Source: Loripinus fragilis (lineage: Eukaryota > Mollusca > Bivalvia > Lucinida > Lucinidae). Taken from it: a stretch of DNA of 64,000 nt. A program made the translations under genes and the position numbers. Shown here in pieces: positions 58,558-64,000 of the stretch. The notes beneath the pieces are model-generated. The model was not told the DNA's origin. It was given only the letters and a program-made list of their open reading frames with translations, and searched no databases. The stretch lies in assembly GCA_964019695.1 (NCBI GenBank), contig OZ026531.1:3539201-3603200 (forward strand), given 5' to 3'. Position 1 is the first letter of the stretch; each line of letters starts with the position of its first letter.

Positions 58558-58822
58558 AGTAGTGAGTCTGATTGTAGATCCTGAAGCCATGAGTTTGATC
58601 CTGACCTGTTCTCATATTTTCGTTGAGTTTGATGAAGAAATTGTTTCTACCATCATTCTCCTCCTTCTACTAACTCAAGAAGGGTTGTGTCAGTTACAAG
58701 GAAAGGTATGTGCACAAAGTACTGGCTTACCCCTTAGTCAAGATTGACCAGGAAAAGTGTGATTAGTTTAAATGACTATCCCAACATGTTCATAGCTGAG
58801 GCATAAAATCACTAAACAAATC
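58558..58822 (+). mobile_element. SINE-2 copy inside the 4.5-kb transposon
   Basis: Forward orientation: 'ccatgagtttgatcctgacc' (B box), 'attctcctccttctactaac', 'gaccaggaaaagtgtgatta', tail 'cataaaatcactaaacaaa'. Short frames across it are not genes. Confidence 0.75.
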
Positions 58823-58839
58823 TGAATAAAAACAACTTA

Positions 58840-59300
58840 CATATTTAAGTTTGTAGTAATGTTTAGTGGTCCCCTACATAAATCCTGCTAATCATGTCCC
58901 TGGAGTCCAAATTGGACACGTCTATTTAATAAACTTAGAATGGAATTAACTGACAACTTAGTGAGGCCCACTGTTTAAATAATTAATGTTTAGCAATATC
59001 TAGTGGCGCCCTTCATAAATCCTACCAACCGTGCCCCTGGAAACTATATTGGTCATGCCCCAAGGATCAACTTCTATTTCTGTTGTATTGCTTACACGTT
59101 AACGCTGCCACTCTCAGAGGGCTAACATATTTCATTTTGTAGCTTATATAATGTAGTTTCAGGTAATCATAGTCTACAATATCCCCCCTGGGGTAGGGGG
59201 TCTATAGCCAGCTCAAGGCATATTAGTGGTACCCTTATACAATTCCTACCAACACTGTCCTGGCTGCGTATTAGTTATGCATGGTACATACATTTTCAGT
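58840..59300. repeat. Diverged tandem repeat, first array in the transposon
   Basis: Three units around 'tagtggtcccctacataaat', 'cctaccaaccgtgcccctgg' (near 58870, 58998 and 59225). Confidence 0.6.
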
Positions 59301-59324
59301 TTGAACATGGCTGAGACCTCGACT

Positions 59325-59490
59325 TAAAGTAAGAAAGAGGGCAAAGATCAGGAATCAATACAATCAAGTACCACACCAGACCCAGGATACCAATGGGAAA
59401 GAAACAAACTCACAATCAGACATCACAAACGAGAGCCAAAAGGTCAGCCCATTCCCAGCAGGTGACCACAAGGCAACAATTAGCAGACGC
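59325..59490 (+). repeat. Repeat family F copy
   Basis: Closest relative of 695-890: 'aagtaagaaagagggcaaag', 'caccagacccaggatacc', 'caggtgaccacaaggcaaca'. Confidence 0.7.
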
Positions 59491-59504
59491 GCACATATTA
59501 CTTA

Positions 59505-59930
59505 GAGCTTTTATACAGCACATTGCCTTGTTATGGTGGACATGTATGCTAAGTGCTAAGATTAAATAATTGGTCGAAGGCTTTGCAAATTATAATCAGG
59601 CAACAAATTTTCAACAGCAAAAATGACCTGTGACATCAGTCTTGGACATATGCAACACATCGTCTTGTCATGGTGGACACCTTTTCTGAATATGTCGATG
59701 GTTATGACTGTTTAAAGAATTGTTATCGTGGCCTGTGACCTTGACCAAACAGACTAGGGTTGTACACGACAAATCATCTTGTTATGTTGGACACGTGTGC
59801 CCTCAAGAGAAGGATTATGCGCTTAAACAAAATAATTTCCCAATAAATTTTCCTTTTGATATTAACCTGTGACCTTGTCCTGTCTGAAGGTCCCGATCGA
59901 GGTAAACTTGCCATGTCGTGTACATACAGC
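59505..59930. repeat. Diverged tandem repeat, about 130-bp units
   Basis: Three to four units of 'acctgtgaccttga', 'cacatcgtcttgtcatggtg', 'gacacgtgtgcc.a.tg'. Confidence 0.65.
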
Positions 59931-60294
59931 ATTTCCTCCTTGGTGGAAAACTTGAAATGATTTTTATTGATGTTATTGGTATTTCTACTTTATATTTTGT
60001 ATATTTTGGAGGAAAAATAGCAGTATCCCTGAAATTGTACATAGTATCCCATTTCCCTGGAAGTAAAATGGAAAGTATCCTATATCCCTGGAAGTAAAAT
60101 GGCAAATATCCTGTATCCCTAGAACCCCTATACAAGCCTCAGAGGGGGCTTAGGGGGTCTGCTCGAACCCCCTCCCCGCCCCCCGTTTTAAAATATCCTA
60201 TGAAAATGAAATAATTTGGTCTCAGTGAGACCAAATTATTTCATTTTCATGGGATACATGTATTTAAGAAAAATGAGATAAAATCGGCAAAGCG

Positions 60295-60427
60295 GTGTCA
60301 CTGCGCTGTGGTCCTTGAGCAAGACACATTTATCCTAGCTTAGTACTGGTTCAACCCAGGAAGACCCGTCCCTGTTTAACTGAAGATTGTTGATGGGACG
60401 TTAAGAATCAAATCAAACAAACAAACA
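60295..60427 (+). mobile_element. SINE-1 insertion (5'-truncated) with target duplication
   Basis: Flanked by AAATCGGCAAAGCG (60281-60294) and AAATCAGCAAAGCG (60428-60441), 13 of 14 identical. Body 'gtccttgagcaagacacatt', 'aactgaagattgttgatggg', tail '(aaac)n'. The copy of family D at 3718 lacks it. Confidence 0.88.
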
Positions 60428-60640
60428 AAATCAGCAAAGCGAGCCCCCAACCATTTTATACATATCGAACCCCCTTTCCAGAAAATGCATACTTACAAAC
60501 CAGGCTTACAAATGGAATCCTGCAGAATGAGAGAATAAAAATTGAAAAGTGTAGTACATACAATGCTCAGCATGACAATGTTTTAAGCAATTGAATTATT
60601 ACATATCAGAATTTAAGTGTGGCAATTTAGATTATTTTTA

Positions 60641-60954
60641 TGCGCGGATCCAGAAAGTTTTGTCAGAGGGGATCCAACTCTGACAACGTTTTTTATTTAT
60701 TTTTTGTTTTATTTTTTGTTTTTTTATGAGATGAGAGAGGATCCAAATAGCACTAAAAGTGGGCCATCATGAGCCCGCCAGCAAAACGCCATTTAAATGC
60801 AGGCCCAACATTGAATGCTGGCTTGGTAGTTTTGTAATTTTTCAGGGGATCCAGACCAGTATTGCTAAGAAACCCTATATTTTTTATGTAATTTTTCGGG
60901 GGTGGGGGTGGGATCCGCACTCCCTGCCCCCCCCCCCCCCACTGGATCCGCGCA
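60641..60954. mobile_element. MITE-H copy 2
   Basis: TGCGCGGATCCAG and its complement at the ends. Longer than copy 1 because of a T-rich stretch (60690-60730) and G and C runs near the right end. Confidence 0.78.
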
Positions 60955-60957
60955 TGA

Positions 60958-62585
60958 TTTCACATAGACAGACATAGACATAGAAGATTTATTTTGCATC
61001 GAATACATATTACAAGTAATATAAGCCCTGTAGGGCTTTTACTTTGACAAACAATATTAAAGAAACAAACATCAAAAAATATCACAGAGTGATGTAATAC
61101 TATAAACATGGATAATAAACGTTGAGTCATAGAACATCAAATTATTCAAAACATATATCTCTATTAACTTTTTTTAAGAAACTACTAGAGTAAGGTGCAA
61201 AGCGGACGGAAAATGTAAATAGCACTCAAGGGGTAACGGAAAGTCGTCCTTTAATGAAATCAAGGGAAGAAAAACAGTAAGGCAGTGTTAATGTTGTAAA
61301 GTAACCTCATCCTTTTGACATGCAGGTGCCTTAAAAAGCGAAATGACGAAAAATAAAAGCAAGATTTTACTCCAATAGGAAATCTTGAAGGCGAAAATTT
61401 TCCAAGGCACAAGTTGACTGGTCTCCCTTTAATAGCTTGTCACCATATTAGTGGATAAAATTTTAACACGAAAAAGCAAAACAGCAAAGCAAAGTAAAGT
61501 GCGGTAGCACAGAAGCAAAAAGCAAGAACAAAGCTAGGCACAACACAGAGGGCACACACATCCAAGCCCACCCCAGCTCCGGAGCAGCCTTCGAAACTGC
61601 GGGTATGACTCTGCCACCCACAACTTATTAGGAAGACTATTCCAGATCCGGGGAGCCTCTGGCCTACATAACCTTAGATCATACCTGGGATGTATCTCTG
61701 AAATTATATGTAGAAGTCTTAATACTAATCATGTCTGGGATATATTCAGGTGAAAGTTTGTTAACTATTTTTAACACCTCACATACCATCAGCTTAAGCC
61801 TTTTGACATGGAGGGGCTCAATTTTTGTTTGGAAGAGTAGTTTCTTGAGAGATGATGAGTAATCATTCTTTATGAATCTCAATGCTCTCGCTTGATCCTT
61901 TTCCAGTTTATTTGTACTGGTAATACTACAAAAGTGCCAAGCTAAGCGGCAATAACTAAAATATGATGCTATAAAAGAGTTATAGATGACCAACTTTCCC
62001 TGTTTAGTAAAACATCTACTAAGTCTTTTTAAAACAGCTAATTGTTTTGAAGCCTTCTACAAATTTCAGTCACATGGTCATCAAATTTCAACATAAAATC
62101 AATGTTTATACCCAGCAAACTAACATTATTCTCTTCTCATATTTGGGCCTCGTCGCGAGAAAACCTGTCTTCGAGGTGTCCGACAAAGCGAGTTTCAAAC
62201 CAGTCTCCTCAGCTACAGAGACTAGCTAGAAATTTGAAATTTCATCTGTAGCAACTTCACATATCATACTTCCCAAAAAGCGAATAACAAAGGCGCTGAT
62301 CAGACTGCGCGGAAGCGCAGGCTGGTCTGTGCCTGTGTTGTTCGCAAACCCCCGAAGACAGGTTTTCAGTCTCGCGTTGCGGCCCATTTAATGTCAGTAT
62401 CGCTGATCCTGAAAGTTTCAATATGGTCATAAGTTTTCTTTCCAATACATAAGGCTTGAAACTTGTCATGATTGGCCTTCGTTGACTTTAAAACAAAGTA
62501 AAATATATCATTTAAGAAAACGTAAAAAGCAAGGGACCCGAAATGGATACTTGTAGTACCCCTTTTAATATTTCCCCCCATGTAC
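60958..62585 (-). pseudogene. LINE fragment, minus strand, split by MITE-K
   Basis: On the minus strand from 62585: F-L-N-D-I-F-Y-F-V then directly K-A-N-H-D-K-F-Q-A-L-C-I-G-K-K-T. The piece with the catalytic F-A-D-D that should lie between is deleted. After MITE-K it goes on L-L-G-I-N-I-D-F-M-L-K-F-D-D-H-V-T-E-I-C, then (frameshift near 62055) K-Q-L-A-V-L-K-R-L-S, I-Y-N-S-F-I-A-S-Y-F-S-Y-C, A-L-R-F-I-K-N-D-Y-S-S. The stop lies near 61679. A long 3' UTR runs to the '(tatgtc)n' tail at 60960-60985. Confidence 0.85.
62145..62385. mobile_element. MITE-K copy 3, nested in the LINE
   Basis: GGGCCTCGTCGCGAGAAAAC and the complement of GGGCCGCAACGCGAGACTGA as ends, ATTT on both sides (62141-62144, 62386-62389). 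The LINE frame reads up to it and on from it. Confidence 0.82.
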
Positions 62586-62681
62586 TGGTGAGCTGTCTAA
62601 AAAAGAAAAAAAAAAGATCGGGAGCAACTTTTAACACCACTGATCAAGAAAAAAGGTTCTCAAAATCTCCAAAGCCGATAT

Positions 62682-63098
62682 CACACTGGTAAATGTATAC
62701 GTCAATTTGCTGGTATTTACGCGTATTGCCGGTAGTTCATAAACCGGATGTGGTAGATATTGGTGTAAATACTATATAGTAAAACATGCCATATGCCTAA
62801 AGGACTATAGAATTAGATCATTTTTAAGTATTAGGCATGCACATGGCGATTTATGTAAGCATTTAGGAATAGATTCGAGTACCGATCTGGATGATCGGTA
62901 CTCGAATCTATTCCTAAATGCTTTCATAAATCACAATGCACATACTGAATACTCAAAAATGATTGAAGTCTATAGTCCTTTAGGCATATGGCATGTTTTT
63001 CTGCATAGTATTAACGCCAATATCTACCACTTCCGGTCTTTTAGGTACCGGCAATATGCGTAAATACCACCAAATCGACGTATACATTTACCAGTGTG
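62682..63098. mobile_element. Foldback MITE-G, intact copy
   Basis: CACACTGGTAAATGTATACG to its complement. Nearly the whole element folds back on itself around 'gattcgagtaccgatctgga'. Strong match to 10634-13067 once that copy's insertion is removed. Confidence 0.85.
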
Positions 63099-64000
63099 TG
63101 GACTATCCATGACTACAGCGCTTATCAAGTGTCATATAAAGGTTAAAGGGAAACTTCGCACTTTTTTCAAATGCATTTATTATAGAGTTTACAGTATGGC
63201 AGGAATAATGCGTCAATAAATGTTTGTGAATGCCCATCTATTAGCCTGTAATTAATTACTTTTGCTTGTCCATGGGAGTCTGGCCATTCTCAGGTCAATC
63301 ATCTCTGGAAAACTGGAAGCACTTCCTCCTGCTTACACACTACCAAAGCAGAATTATAAATCAGTCTAAAAAACAAAAATAACAATGTTTCAGAGTAATG
63401 CATTTAGCAGTGTGTGCATTGATGAGTATATTTTGATACTTGGCCCATATTTAATAATTATTTCTAAAATTTAAGTCATAAAAGCACTTATTATCACTAT
63501 AGCAGACGACATATTTTGTAACAATTTTCTTCATTTTGGTTACAAAAAGACCGAATAAATTCAATTGAAACTGGTCGAAAAAAAAATAATGTTCTTTTGA
63601 CAGTTTTTACATTTTAATTTGCATTGATTTGGCTGTTGATTGTAATTTAAACTGAATACCCATTATCCAATATTGAAATAAAGAAATTAACTGAAAGGTG
63701 CTGCTTCCATCATTTGGCTGACCAGCATATTGAGGTTAATGTGTGTCTGTTAAATGCCAATAGCAGTAAGATGGCTGCTCCCAGAAGATTAGATAAACGG
63801 CGATAAAAACGTCTGTAATTAACTAAGCAGATGGATAAATGATCTGTGAAAATAAAATATGTACATAACAAAATATTTATTTGTGATTTAAGTAAAATAT
63901 TTAAAAGCATGAACATATACATTAAATGACTCAAACTGACACACCATTGAGCATCAGCGTACACAGCCCACTTGTATTTACGTACAATATGTACTTATGC
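63099..64000. other. Unassigned right end of the window
   Basis: A+T-rich, no exon, RNA gene or shared repeat recognised. Confidence 0.35.

Larger units (their letters stand above)
55615..60139. mobile_element. 4525-bp DNA transposon with 15-bp inverted ends and 8-bp duplication
   Basis: Ends AGGCTTGTATAGGGG and its exact complement; CAGAGGGG duplicated (55607-55614 and 60140-60147). The empty site is present at 3718-3931. Sub-terminal 'tatccctggaagtaaa' words repeat several times inside both ends (55652-55735; 60045-60115). The interior is A+T-rich and holds a zinc-finger remnant, a reverse transcriptase scrap, two SINE pieces, family F and diverged tandem repeats, but no transposase I can recognise. 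The 8-bp duplication allows hAT or several other groups; the AGGC start is not typical hAT. Confidence 0.85.
55601..60487. mobile_element. Family D repeat, split by a 4.5-kb transposon and a SINE
   Basis: The left tip 'cggatccagagggg' (55601-55614) and the rest from 60140 ('cagagggggcttagggggtctgctcgaacccc', the 'ttggtctcagtgagaccaa' palindrome, 'tatcgaaccccctttccag') correspond to the uninterrupted copy at 3718-3931. Confidence 0.8.

Overview
The window looks like nuclear DNA of an animal, most likely a bivalve mollusc. It is A+T-rich with split genes, GT-AG introns, tRNA-derived SINEs, decayed LINEs, many short inverted-repeat transposons, and elements with tandem cores plus a GACG microsatellite of the kind described in bivalves as 'pearl' elements. 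No prokaryotic operons, rRNA, CRISPR array or convincing free tRNA gene was seen. The species cannot be fixed from the sequence; a heterodont such as Dreissena is only a guess.

The one host gene I can support is on the minus strand between 53692 (start codon) and 35182 (stop). It has eight coding exons whose donor and acceptor sites and phases agree, giving an open frame of 474 codons. It reads as a gasdermin of the GSDME type. Exons 1-4 carry the pore-forming N-terminal domain and a linker with two candidate caspase sites (DETD/A and DSVD/A). Exons 5-8 carry the C-terminal, presumably autoinhibitory, domain. Its introns are full of transposons, several of them within about 30 bases of a splice donor, and a repeat begins about 75 bases after the stop codon.

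Layout. 1-3985: diverged tandem repeats, a SINE fragment and a pearl-like element. 3986-9669: a 5.7-kb element with kilobase-long inverted arms, flanked by GTAAG duplications and carrying two later Tc1/mariner-type insertions (918 and 1300 bp). 9970-14000: MITEs, and a LINE-containing insertion that splits a foldback MITE. 14000-26000: mostly unassigned A+T-rich DNA with tandem arrays and GATCAG-type hairpins. 26112-28420: a MITE holding a pearl-like element with a roughly 190-bp satellite core. 28600-33020: SINEs, MITEs and hairpins. 33035-35108: a third pearl-like element split by an 811-bp hAT-type element. 35182-53692: the gasdermin gene; its intron 1 holds a LINE that is itself split by an 807-bp transposon. 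54050-55250: another LINE fragment. 55601-60487: a repeat split by a 4.5-kb DNA transposon (8-bp duplication) and by a SINE. 60641-64000: a MITE, a minus-strand LINE split by a MITE, and a second copy of the foldback MITE.

The most informative feature outside the gasdermin is the nesting. Many insertions can be read against an empty copy or an uninterrupted arm elsewhere in the same window, which gives exact ends, target-site duplications and a relative order of events.
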